A stretch of DNA of 64,000 nucleotides from assembly GCF_000236035.1 (NCBI RefSeq), contig NZ_JH393257.1:776982-840981 (forward strand), written 5' to 3'. The DNA comes from Vreelandella boliviensis LC1 (GTDB lineage Bacteria; Pseudomonadota; Gammaproteobacteria; Pseudomonadales; Halomonadaceae). Made by a program: the position numbers and the translations under genes. The notes beneath the pieces were generated by a model. The model searched no databases. It saw only the letters and a list, made by a program, of their open reading frames with translations, and had not been told where the DNA came from. Within the stretch, counting starts at the first letter, position 1, and each line of letters begins with the position of its first letter. Shown piece by piece: positions 9,446 to 17,245 of this stretch.

Positions 9446-10133
9446 AAAACCTCCCCACCTCAGCATAGTGATACCGGTGCTTAATGAGGCCGCGGGCATT
9501 GAGGCGGCCCTGACGCCGCTTCAGCCACTGCGTTTTTCTATGCCCATCGAAGTCATTGTGGTGGATGGCGGAAGCCAAGATGACAGCGTTAAAATCGCCC
9601 AACCACTGGCAGATCTAGTGCTCAATAGCCCAGCCGGGCGGGCACTGCAAATGAATCTGGGCGCCCAGCATGCCAGCGCATCGGCGCTGCTGTTCCTACA
9701 CGCGGATACCCAACTGCCCAAGAACGCCGTTGAGCAGATAACCCAAGCGCTTAACCGCCACGCCTGGGGGCGCTTTGATATTGAGCTTTCAGGCCGCAGC
9801 GGCTGGCTGCCCATGGTGGGTTGGATGATGAATCAGCGCTCGCGACTCACCGGCATCGCCACCGGCGACCAGGGCATGTTTATATGCGCGAGCACCTTCA
9901 AAGCCGTCGGTGGCTTTCCCGAACAGCCACTGATGGAAGACATTGAACTCTCCAAACGACTCAAAAAGCTCTCTTCCCCCGCCTGCCTGGGGGCCAAAGT
10001 GATAAGCTCGGGAAGGCGCTGGGATGAGTTCGGCGCTTGGAAAACCATCCTACTGATGTGGCGGCTGCGCTACCGCTACTGGCGCGGCGTTAGCGCAACC
10101 CAACTCGCCAAGGAGTATCGCGATGCCCGCTGA
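9432..10133 (+). CDS. Family 2 glycosyltransferase, TIGR04283-like (arsenosugar/selenium-associated type)
   Basis: GT-A fold glycosyltransferase of about 233 residues. The N-terminal LSIVIPVLNEAAGIE and VVDGGSQDDS are the nucleotide-sugar binding signatures; FLHADTQLP carries the DxD-like metal motif, and GDQGMF and MEDIELSKRLKK are acceptor-side motifs. These features fit the compact family called transferase 2, often found with TIGR04282 proteins near ArsS-type radical SAM genes. No such radical SAM or ArsM gene is in this window. The ATG at 9360 would lie deep inside ynjD in another frame; a TTG at 9432 preceded by GGGAGGG (9418-9424) is the more likely start. The stop overlaps the next gene by 11 bases. 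Confidence 0.8.
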   Translation: MSLAEKPPHLSIVIPVLNEAAGIEAALTPLQPLRFSMPIEVIVVDGGSQDDSVKIAQPLADLVLNSPAGRALQMNLGAQHASASALLFLHADTQLPKNAVEQITQALNRHAWGRFDIELSGRSGWLPMVGWMMNQRSRLTGIATGDQGMFICASTFKAVGGFPEQPLMEDIELSKRLKKLSSPACLGAKVISSGRRWDEFGAWKTILLMWRLRYRYWRGVSATQLAKEYRDAR

Positions 10134-10737
10134 AATACCCCACCTTCACCTTCTGGCAAAAGCGCCGCTGGCGGGGCTGGCTAAAACACGTCTGTCGCCC
10201 CTGCTAGGTTTAGAAGGTGCTGCCAACGCCCACGCGGAACTGGTACGCCACTGTGTCGCTAATGCCTGCAAAGCGCTGTCTGCCGAAAATGTCACGCTAT
10301 GGACGGCGCTTGATCACGCCCACCCGCTCTTTACCGAGCTTCGCGAGACGTTTGGTGTGACGTTAAGCGCCCAGCCAGACGGCGATTTAGGCACACGGGT
10401 TCGCCATGCTCTGAACAGTACCCCAGGGCCTGCCATGCTCATGGGCAGTGACTGCCCGAGTATTACCAGCGCGCTGATCTCCACCTGCGCGCAGCAGTTG
10501 ACCAGCTTTGAGGTGGTGATTTTACCCGCCGAAGATGGCGGCTACGGTTTTGTGGGCACCCGCCAAGACTACCCCGCGTTGTTTGAAGATATCCCCTGGG
10601 GTACCCAAAGCGTGCTGACCACCACTCAGCAGCGCATTGAGACACTAGGCCTTCACGCCGCCTACCCTGCGACTATTTGGGATGTGGATCGCCCCGAAGA
10701 CTGGCAGCGCTGGAAAGGTTTGGCCGTGTCGATGTAA
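10123..10737 (+). CDS. TIGR04282/DUF2064-family transferase
   Basis: Cytoplasmic protein of 204 residues with a GT-A/nucleotidyltransferase-like fold. The N-terminal AKAPLAGLAKTRLSPLLG resembles the signature of nucleotidyltransferase-like sugar enzymes, LMGSDCPSI carries a conserved acidic/Cys motif, and EDGGYGFVG is typical of DUF2064. It overlaps the upstream glycosyltransferase gene by 11 bases, so the two are coupled. This pair is widely co-inherited and has been named for its link to radical SAM/selenium-domain proteins and arsenosugar synthesis. Its own reaction has not been shown here. The next gene begins 66 bp downstream. Confidence 0.83.
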   Translation: MPAEIPHLHLLAKAPLAGLAKTRLSPLLGLEGAANAHAELVRHCVANACKALSAENVTLWTALDHAHPLFTELRETFGVTLSAQPDGDLGTRVRHALNSTPGPAMLMGSDCPSITSALISTCAQQLTSFEVVILPAEDGGYGFVGTRQDYPALFEDIPWGTQSVLTTTQQRIETLGLHAAYPATIWDVDRPEDWQRWKGLAVSM

Positions 10738-10803
10738 GGAAACGGGCTCTCTCCTCACTCAGTAACCACCGATACTTACCTTATTAGCGCTGGAGCCTTT
10801 ATT

Positions 10804-12966
10804 GTGACCCGACAACGTTTGATTATTGCAGCGCTACTGATCACCGCCATGGGCGTGTTTTTCATAAGCGGTGCCCATCAATGGTTCACCCTGGAAACCA
10901 TCAAAGCGTACCAAAGCGACTTCCAAACGGCATTTAATCAAAACCCTTGGCAGGTAGCGGGGATCTTTTTTGCCGTTTATGTAGTGATAACCGCGCTCTC
11001 ACTGCCGGGCGCCACGCTGATGACTTTGCTTGGCGGTACGCTATTTGGTTTAGGTTGGGGGCTGCTGATTATCTCCTTCGCCAGCACCATGGGGGCCACG
11101 CTGGCTTTTCTACTTTCACGGTTTCTTTTCCGCGGCCCGATCGAAAAACGTTTTCCGCGCCAGTTTGCCTCAGTGAATCGGGGCGTAGAGCGCGACGGTG
11201 CTCTCTATCTCTTCACCATGCGTTTAGTGCCCGTGTTTCCGTTCTTTATGATCAACCTGGTCATGGGTCTGACACGCATCAAAACCATCACTTTTTACTG
11301 GGTAAGCCAGGTTGCTATGCTTCCCGGCACCGCTATTTATGTGAATGCGGGTGGGCAGCTAGGTGATTTAGAGAGCCTGGGGGGCATCCTTTCACCAACG
11401 CTTATCGCATCGTTTTTACTGCTGGCCATCTTCCCCTGGATAGCTCGGCGCATTGTACAACTGGTGCAGAAGCGCAAAGCATATAAAGGTTTTACCCGGC
11501 CAGCGCGTTTTGACTACGACATTATAGTGATCGGTGGCGGCTCGGCAGGGCTGGTCACCAGCTATATCGCCAGCGCCGTGAACGCCAAAGTGGCGCTGGT
11601 GGAAAAACACAAGATGGGTGGCGACTGCCTGAATACTGGCTGCGTTCCGTCTAAAGCGCTCATTCGTGCCGCTCGCGCCGCCCATGAGATTCGCACCGCC
11701 CACCGATTCGGGGTGGCCTCCAGTGAGCCGCAGGTCGATTTTGCCAAGGTGATGGGCCATGTGAAACAGGCGATTAGCGATATCGAACCCCACGACAGCG
11801 TGGAGCGCTATAACGGCCTAGGCGTTGAGGTGTACCAAGAGCAGGCCAAGCTCACCTCTCCCTGGGGAGTACAGGTCGGCGATAAAACTCTGACCGCTCG
11901 ACATATCGTGCTGGCTACTGGTGCACGGCCAAGGGTGCCTCCGCTACCCGGGATTGTCGGCGCGCCCGTTTTAACCTCTGAAAATCTTTGGTCACTAATG
12001 GAGCTGCCCAAGCGTTTAGTGGTGCTGGGCGGCGGTGCGATTGGCTGCGAGCTAAGCCAAAGTTTTGCCCGTCTGGGTAGCCACGTCACCCTGGTAGAAG
12101 GCGTTTCCCAACTGCTGGGCCGCGAAGATCCAGAGGTCGGCGAGCTGATCGAAAGCACGTTGGTTAACGAAGGTGTGACGGTGATGACCGACGCCAAGGC
12201 GCTGGAAGTTATCAACGACGATGGCGACTATCAGCTAGCAGTGGAATATCACGGTGAGCGCAAGGTGCTTCCCTTTGACTACCTGCTGGTTAGCGCGGGA
12301 CGCCAAGCCAACGTAGAAGGCTTAGGGTTAGAAGCGCTGGGCATCGCCACCACCCAGGCGGGCACACTTGAACTCAACGAGCGGTTGCAAACCCGCCTGC
12401 CGAATATATGGGCCTGTGGTGATTTAGCAGGGCCTTATCAGCTCACTCACGCTGCGGCTCACCAGGCGTGGCACGCGGCCGTCAATGCGCTGTTTGGCGA
12501 GCTAAAAAGCTTTGCGGTGGATAACCGTTATATGCCTGCGGTCACCTATGTGCAGCCGGAAGTGGCCAGGGTGGGGTTAAACGAAAAAGAGGCTAAAGCA
12601 CAAGGCATTGCCTTTGAGGTCACCCACTACGCCATGAGCGAAAGCGACCGGGCCATCGCCGAAGGCGCGACCCAAGGCTTCATCAAAGTGCTTACCGTGC
12701 CCGGCAGAGACAAGATTCTCGGTGCAACTATCGTGGCGGAAAATGCCGGCGAATGGCTGGGAGAGTTTACCATCGCCATGAAGCATGGTTTGGGCCTCAA
12801 TAAGCTGCTGGGTACCATTCACCCCTACCCCACGCTGGGCGAGGCGGCCAAGGCCACCGCCGGGGTGTGGAAAAACGCCCACAAGCCTGAACGGGTGCTG
12901 GCGATATTGAAGCGCTACTTCAATTGGCGACGCGGTGACAATTCAGCTAAAAAAATTGACACCTAG
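10804..12966 (+). CDS. VTT/TVP38 membrane domain fused to mercuric-reductase-like flavoprotein
   Basis: A 720-residue fusion. Residues 1-225 form a membrane part with about five to six hydrophobic segments and the VTT (SNARE-associated, TVP38/DedA-like) motif SLPGATLMTLLGGTLFG near 66-82. Residues 237-700 form a class I pyridine nucleotide-disulfide oxidoreductase: FAD motif GGGSAG (244-249), redox pair Cys275/Cys280 in GGDCLNTGCVPSK, NAD(P) motif GGGAIG (409-414), and the C-terminal HPYPTLGEA with the active-site His. MerA's N-terminal HMA domain and C-terminal paired Cys are absent, so Hg(II) reduction is doubtful. GTG start at 10804 with GGAG at 10792. The membrane domain probably anchors the reductase and may move its product or an ion; the role is unknown. 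Confidence 0.87.
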   Translation: MTRQRLIIAALLITAMGVFFISGAHQWFTLETIKAYQSDFQTAFNQNPWQVAGIFFAVYVVITALSLPGATLMTLLGGTLFGLGWGLLIISFASTMGATLAFLLSRFLFRGPIEKRFPRQFASVNRGVERDGALYLFTMRLVPVFPFFMINLVMGLTRIKTITFYWVSQVAMLPGTAIYVNAGGQLGDLESLGGILSPTLIASFLLLAIFPWIARRIVQLVQKRKAYKGFTRPARFDYDIIVIGGGSAGLVTSYIASAVNAKVALVEKHKMGGDCLNTGCVPSKALIRAARAAHEIRTAHRFGVASSEPQVDFAKVMGHVKQAISDIEPHDSVERYNGLGVEVYQEQAKLTSPWGVQVGDKTLTARHIVLATGARPRVPPLPGIVGAPVLTSENLWSLMELPKRLVVLGGGAIGCELSQSFARLGSHVTLVEGVSQLLGREDPEVGELIESTLVNEGVTVMTDAKALEVINDDGDYQLAVEYHGERKVLPFDYLLVSAGRQANVEGLGLEALGIATTQAGTLELNERLQTRLPNIWACGDLAGPYQLTHAAAHQAWHAAVNALFGELKSFAVDNRYMPAVTYVQPEVARVGLNEKEAKAQGIAFEVTHYAMSESDRAIAEGATQGFIKVLTVPGRDKILGATIVAENAGEWLGEFTIAMKHGLGLNKLLGTIHPYPTLGEAAKATAGVWKNAHKPERVLAILKRYFNWRRGDNSAKKIDT

Positions 12967-13006
12967 TGCACTATGTTGAAAATATAGTTAGGAAAAAGCA
13001 GCACGA

Positions 13007-13420
13007 CTAATCGTTTCGGCCATTAGCAGGCGAGTGCACGTTGGCGAATGTTTCAATAATTTCGCGCACTACTTTACGCTGGGCAGCGGGGAGCCCCCGG
13101 TAGAGTGACAGCAATTGGCGCTCCTCATTGGTCGATGAAATGTCCCAACTTGCGGGAGGTTCGCTGACGGTATAAGCGGTGCCACCATCGCCGTAGCGCA
13201 AGTGGTGCGGGTCGACTAACAGCCAGCGGGCCAGAACCTGAAGCTTATCCTGGCTGGGGATTGAGTCACCGCGCAGCCAGCGCCTAACGGCCTGAAACGT
13301 GATCGGCTTTCCCCAGTAGCGCAGGTTAAACTCCCGCTCAAGCACTGACGGTCGCGCTTCGTAACCGGCTGCTTCTAGCGCCGCTTTTAGACGCTCGGCG
13401 AACATGATTTTTTCATTCAT
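13007..13420 (-). CDS. Small helix-turn-helix-type transcriptional regulator
   Basis: Soluble protein of 137 residues from the ATG at 13420 (MNEKIMFAERLKAALEAAGY). The segment around TFQAVRRWLRGDSIPSQDKLQVLARWL looks like the recognition part of an XRE/phage-repressor type helix-turn-helix, with a C-terminal helical tail (EERQLLSLYRGLPAAQRKVV). A longer frame reaches a GTG at 13468, but that would place the TTCAA/TTGAA dyad at 13442-13457 in coding sequence, so the shorter start is preferred. It is divergent from the diguanylate cyclase gene, and two TTGAA-type palindromes lie in the shared intergenic region. It probably controls itself and the neighbour (inference). Ligand unknown. Confidence 0.68.
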   Translation of the reverse strand: MNEKIMFAERLKAALEAAGYEARPSVLEREFNLRYWGKPITFQAVRRWLRGDSIPSQDKLQVLARWLLVDPHHLRYGDGGTAYTVSEPPASWDISSTNEERQLLSLYRGLPAAQRKVVREIIETFANVHSPANGRND

Positions 13421-13441
13421 GCCGCCAATGTGAAGCGATTG

Positions 13442-13493
13442 TTCAATAATAGTTGAATAACTGTTCACCTTTTGATTGAATCATTAATTCAAT
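13442..13493. promoter_or_regulatory. Two TTGAA-type palindromes between regulator and diguanylate cyclase genes
   Basis: ATTGAAT (13475-13481) and ATTCAAT (13487-13493) form a perfect seven-base dyad with a five-base spacer. A second dyad pairs TTCAA (13442-13446) with TTGAA (13453-13457). Their position between divergent genes suits operator sites for the adjacent helix-turn-helix protein. Confidence 0.5.
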
Positions 13494-13570
13494 TTCGAGC
13501 TTTCGCTTAGTAGTATCAGGCGAGTGGTTATGCTAAGCGCTGAATCGCGGCGCTTGAGGAGTCATTCAGG

Positions 13571-14965
13571 ATGAGTGGCACACTATCTCCATCAGTGCAA
13601 AATATCGACAACCTGTGTCATGAGCTGGCCCTACTATGCGGCTCGGCGACTCCTGTTGAGCTTTTTGAACTACTGGCCAAAACGCTTCATGCGCTTACTC
13701 AGGGTCAACCAGTGGCACTTTATCGCCGCTTGAGCACAGGAAATCTTCGTTTGGCATACTGCTACCCACTGGAAAGTACCCTGGCCTCTCACCACGCGCT
13801 GCTCGCTATTCATTGTTACGACGATCTAGCTGCCTCAGAGCTGCAACTTTATGAGCTACATGGCGAACATGAAGTGTGGGGGTATATTGGGCACCCTTCT
13901 GCAGTCTACGCAGGGCCTAGCAAGTGGATCCAGCTACTCATCGATATTGCTTCCCAACGCTTACGCTTGTTAAAAGCGGAACGTATGACCACTCGCCAGT
14001 TAGGTTTAAAGTCGCGCCGCAGACTGCTATCCAGAGATATTAAACGACTGACTTCCATTGATGATATTTTGCATCATCATGGTGCTAGCTGGTGCGATAT
14101 TTTTCAGGCCGAAGGCATCGCGTTGGCTTATCAGGGCGATCTCCACTGCTTTGGCGAATGCCCCTCCAATCACCGGTTATTTCATCAGTTACAGCAATTG
14201 AACCAGCACAACGCCCATGACGAAATTGCCGAGCTAAATGGCAGCTGCCAAGGCGGCTTGGCGGCCCAGCTCTGCGTCGCGAATGCCTCGTTAGGCTGGT
14301 TATTTCTGTTTCGCCAACAGCCGCTCCTCCCCACTTTGGTTGCTGATACGACGCTTCAAGACTCCTTGAGTTATTGGATGCCGCTGGAAGCCTCCATGAT
14401 GATTGAGCTGGCCGACGATTTGGCAGTGGCCATAACGGCCCAGGAGGTCGTTCACGTCAATCGCCAACTAACCAAGACTAACCAACGCCTTGAGGGCCTG
14501 GCCCATACCGACCCCTTAACGAAATGTTGGAATCGCTACTACACAGAGTTGGTGATTGACGATTTAATCCATTCGTCAGTCGGTTTTGCCATGTTGATGT
14601 TTGATATTGATGATTTTAAAAAAATTAACGACACCTATGGGCATGCGACCGGCGATGATATCTTGCGTGATATGTCGCATTTAGTGCAGGAAACGTTGAG
14701 ACATGATGACCATCTCGGGCGCTGGGGAGGCGAAGAGTTCGTCATCGTATCCAAGGGGCTTGACCAAGACACCAGCCTAAAGCTGGCTAACCGACTCTGC
14801 CACAACGTGGAGCAACACGCCTTCTCCATCGCCGGCCAATTAACGATTAGCATTGGCCTGACCCTAGCCCAACCCGGCGACCAGCCCCGCCAGTTGCTTG
14901 AGCGGGCGGATCAAGGCATGTATCTGGCCAAAATGGCGGGTAAAAATCAGGTCGTTCTCTGCTAA
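13571..14965 (+). CDS. Diguanylate cyclase with PHY-like N-terminal sensor
   Basis: Predicted to make cyclic di-GMP from two GTP. The C-terminal GGDEF domain (about residues 310-464) has the active-site motif GGEEF at 386-390 and an intact inhibitory I-site RHDD at 377-380, exactly five residues upstream, so product feedback is expected. Residues 146-290 (IALAYQGDLHCFGECPS ... GWLFLFRQQ) resemble the PHY domain of phytochromes, preceded by ~135 residues that may be a degenerate GAF domain; no obvious bilin-binding set is recognised. No transmembrane segment is seen, so it is cytoplasmic. It is divergent from a small regulator, and the flavoprotein gene downstream starts 32 bp after its stop. 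Confidence 0.88.
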   Translation: MSGTLSPSVQNIDNLCHELALLCGSATPVELFELLAKTLHALTQGQPVALYRRLSTGNLRLAYCYPLESTLASHHALLAIHCYDDLAASELQLYELHGEHEVWGYIGHPSAVYAGPSKWIQLLIDIASQRLRLLKAERMTTRQLGLKSRRRLLSRDIKRLTSIDDILHHHGASWCDIFQAEGIALAYQGDLHCFGECPSNHRLFHQLQQLNQHNAHDEIAELNGSCQGGLAAQLCVANASLGWLFLFRQQPLLPTLVADTTLQDSLSYWMPLEASMMIELADDLAVAITAQEVVHVNRQLTKTNQRLEGLAHTDPLTKCWNRYYTELVIDDLIHSSVGFAMLMFDIDDFKKINDTYGHATGDDILRDMSHLVQETLRHDDHLGRWGGEEFVIVSKGLDQDTSLKLANRLCHNVEQHAFSIAGQLTISIGLTLAQPGDQPRQLLERADQGMYLAKMAGKNQVVLC

Positions 14966-14997
14966 GCACTCGACAGCTCTTTCCATTCAAATAGGCG

Positions 14998-16137
14998 ATG
15001 CCCATGCAGCAATTATTACTGATTGGTGCGGGTCATGCCCACGCCTTTGTACTCGAAGCCTTTGCCAAACAACCTGACTCCAACATCGCGATTACCATGG
15101 TGAGCGATAGTCCTCTAGCAGCTTACTCCGGCAGCGTGCCCGCATGGCTAGCGGGAGAGTGTACGCTGCGCGAGACACAAATCGACGTGGCGGCATTGTG
15201 CAAAAGAGCCAACGCCCGATTAATTCTATCCCCAGCGATCACGATCAACACCCAGGAGCGTTACGTAGCGCTAGCGAATGGCGAGCGCGTTGTTTTTGAC
15301 GTAGCTTCCTTCAATATCGGCTCAACCCTGGCGCTTCCCCAGCAGCATGGAGAGAATCTACCCAAGCTACTCGCCATGCGCCCATTAAGCAGCCTACACC
15401 AACGCTGGCAAGTGCTGAAAAATGAGCTTAGCCACTTACCCAGTGGCGGCTCTCAACGAGTGGTAGGCGTAGGAGGCGGTGCCGCGGGCTGTGAAACACT
15501 GATGAGTGTATTGGTTCAACTGCGCCAACAGCGCCCGGATATTCATTGGGAGGGGCATCTGCTCAGCGCCGCTAAGACACTCTTGCCCGGGGCCGGGCGC
15601 GTGCCTCGCTGGCTAATCCGACGCTCGCTCTCAAAGGCAAACATTACCGTTCACGTTAAGCAACGCGGAGAAACACTGGTTGAAGGCGGAGTAACCACCC
15701 ATGACGATATCCGCATCGATGCGGATATCGTGCTCTGGGCAACGGGCGCTGTCGGCCACCCTTGGTTGGCGGGCACTGTGCTGCCGTTGGATCAATACGG
15801 TTTTATCCGGGTAGACAACACGCTGGAGGTCACCGGCCAGCCGAAGATTTTTGCCGCTGGCGACTGCGCAGCGTTTACCCCAGCGCTGCCCAACGCGGGT
15901 GTATACGCAGTGCGCATGGGGCCACACTTAGCTGACAACATACGCCGGGGCTGCCACGGTGAACCGTTGGCCGCCTGGCAGCCACCCAAACGCGTGTTGT
16001 CACTGATTGGCACCGGCGACGGCCGCGCGATTGCCAGCCGCGGTGGCTTTGGGGTATCAGGCAAGTGGGTATGGCAGTGGAAAAAGCGGATTGATGCGTG
16101 CTTTATCGCCCGCTTCAATCCGCCTTTTGAAGGCTAA
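14998..16137 (+). CDS. FAD-dependent pyridine nucleotide oxidoreductase resembling the SelD N-terminal extension (TIGR03169-like)
   Basis: Flavoprotein of 379 residues related to type II NADH dehydrogenases. The FAD-binding GAGHAH is at residues 10-15, AYSGSVPAWLAG (about 42-53) is a hallmark of the family found fused in front of selenide-water dikinase SelD, and VVGVGGGAAGCE is the NAD(P) site. The second FAD segment is KIFAAGDCAAF. Here it is free-standing and no selD is visible in the window. The ATG at 14998 is used; the ATG at 15004 is an alternative. It ends nine bases from a convergent lipoprotein gene with no terminator between them. Electron acceptor and partner are unknown. Confidence 0.82.
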   Translation: MPMQQLLLIGAGHAHAFVLEAFAKQPDSNIAITMVSDSPLAAYSGSVPAWLAGECTLRETQIDVAALCKRANARLILSPAITINTQERYVALANGERVVFDVASFNIGSTLALPQQHGENLPKLLAMRPLSSLHQRWQVLKNELSHLPSGGSQRVVGVGGGAAGCETLMSVLVQLRQQRPDIHWEGHLLSAAKTLLPGAGRVPRWLIRRSLSKANITVHVKQRGETLVEGGVTTHDDIRIDADIVLWATGAVGHPWLAGTVLPLDQYGFIRVDNTLEVTGQPKIFAAGDCAAFTPALPNAGVYAVRMGPHLADNIRRGCHGEPLAAWQPPKRVLSLIGTGDGRAIASRGGFGVSGKWVWQWKKRIDACFIARFNPPFEG

Positions 16138-16146
16138 CCGGCGAGA

Positions 16147-16608
16147 TTAATTACCTTCGCGCCAGCCGCCTAAAACGCGACTATCCGGGCCAAAGAAGAC
16201 CAACCGGTCATGGTCAATCAAATACCGATAGGCGGTCTCCATCATATCAGTGACCCGCTTGGCATCAGCCATTTGCGGGCACGCCATGCGCGTGGTGGCT
16301 AACTGGCTAAACTCAATACGCTGGTTCTCACCGAGTGTTACTTCACCGCTAAAGCGATTACAGCCGTCGTGGCCGCTGACGTTTCCATCATTCGCAATCT
16401 TGAAAAATGGCGTTTCCGGCATGGAGAGCCGCTCATCAGTTCCCACCAGTAATAAATTCCAACGCTGGTCGACGATAGCGCCCGAAAGCGAAGCGTCACC
16501 CGGCCCTGGTTGCGGCGCAGTGCTTGGCCCTGGTGAACTGCTACAAGCACTTAACAGTAACGCAGCGGAAGCGAGCATTGGCAGTAAACACCAACCTTTC
16601 ATGGTCAT
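16147..16608 (-). CDS. META/HslJ-domain lipoprotein
   Basis: A 153-residue secreted lipoprotein starting at the ATG 16608, which has AAGGAAAG upstream. The signal peptide ends in the lipobox LSAC followed by SSS, predicting lipid attachment at the Cys. The mature part holds a META domain (WNLLLVGTDERL, NDGNVSGHDGCNRFSG, TTRMACP), as in heat-shock protein HslJ and other envelope stress proteins. Function of META domains is not settled. It would sit in the inner leaflet of the outer membrane. Downstream of gloA by 68 bp on the same strand. Confidence 0.85.
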   Translation of the reverse strand: MTMKGWCLLPMLASAALLLSACSSSPGPSTAPQPGPGDASLSGAIVDQRWNLLLVGTDERLSMPETPFFKIANDGNVSGHDGCNRFSGEVTLGENQRIEFSQLATTRMACPQMADAKRVTDMMETAYRYLIDHDRLVFFGPDSRVLGGWREGN

Positions 16609-16676
16609 GGTCAACTTTCCTTGTGTCATCGTTCTTTATGTCATCGTTCTTTGTGTAATAGCGCTTTCTGGAATAG

Positions 16677-17117
16677 CTACCAGCTACCGGTGTTTTCCAT
16701 GGAGGACCATGGCTCTTGTGGCGCCAGGGCATCGCCTTTCTGCAGCAGCTCTACAGAGATCCCATCCGGTGATTTAACAAACGCCATATGACCATCACGG
16801 GGCGGGCGATTAATCGTCACGCCGTTGTCCAGAAGGTGTTGGCAGAGCGCATAAACATCATTCACCCGGTAAGCTAGGTGGCCAAAGTTACGCCCGCCTG
16901 TGTACTCTTCCGGATCCCAGTTATACGTCAGTTCAAGTTCCGGAGCCGTCAGCCGATCGGAGCGTGGCTCATCTTCTGGTGCGGCCAGAAACACCAGCGT
17001 GAAACGCCCTTTATCATTCTCTTTACGGCGAACTTCCTTAAGACCCAGCAGATCGCAGTAAAAACGCAACGAAGCATCTAGGTCACTAACACGCACCATG
17101 GTATGTAGATATTGCAT
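16677..17117 (-). CDS. gloA: Lactoylglutathione lyase (glyoxalase I)
   Basis: Cytoplasmic metalloenzyme that isomerises the hemithioacetal of methylglyoxal and glutathione to S-lactoylglutathione. The four metal ligands of the GloA family are recognisable: His5 in YLHTMVRV, a Glu in ELELTYN, a His in FGHLAY and a Glu in ISVELLQK. The length of 146 residues is close to E. coli GloA (135). The glutathione-binding context [15 protein letters not shown] is well conserved. The ATG at 17117 has GGAG nine bases upstream. The gene is divergent from the ydjM-type gene. Confidence 0.92.
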   Translation of the reverse strand: MQYLHTMVRVSDLDASLRFYCDLLGLKEVRRKENDKGRFTLVFLAAPEDEPRSDRLTAPELELTYNWDPEEYTGGRNFGHLAYRVNDVYALCQHLLDNGVTINRPPRDGHMAFVKSPDGISVELLQKGDALAPQEPWSSMENTGSW

Positions 17118-17245
17118 ATCGACTCCTGATAAAAACGGCCTTGGCTATACTTTACAGAAACGTGACAGCGAAAATAAATCGCTACAACGCTGTATAATTA
17201 AATTATAACGTTTATCTTAGCTGGGTTTACTCGTCGGAGAAACCT

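Noticed and set aside
11509..12966. Mercuric reductase merA
   Set aside because: The HMA domain, the C-terminal Cys pair and any mer gene neighbour are missing.
17190..17215. LexA box upstream of the YdjM-type gene
   Set aside because: CTGTATAATTAAATT resembles the left half only; the right half does not match ACAG.
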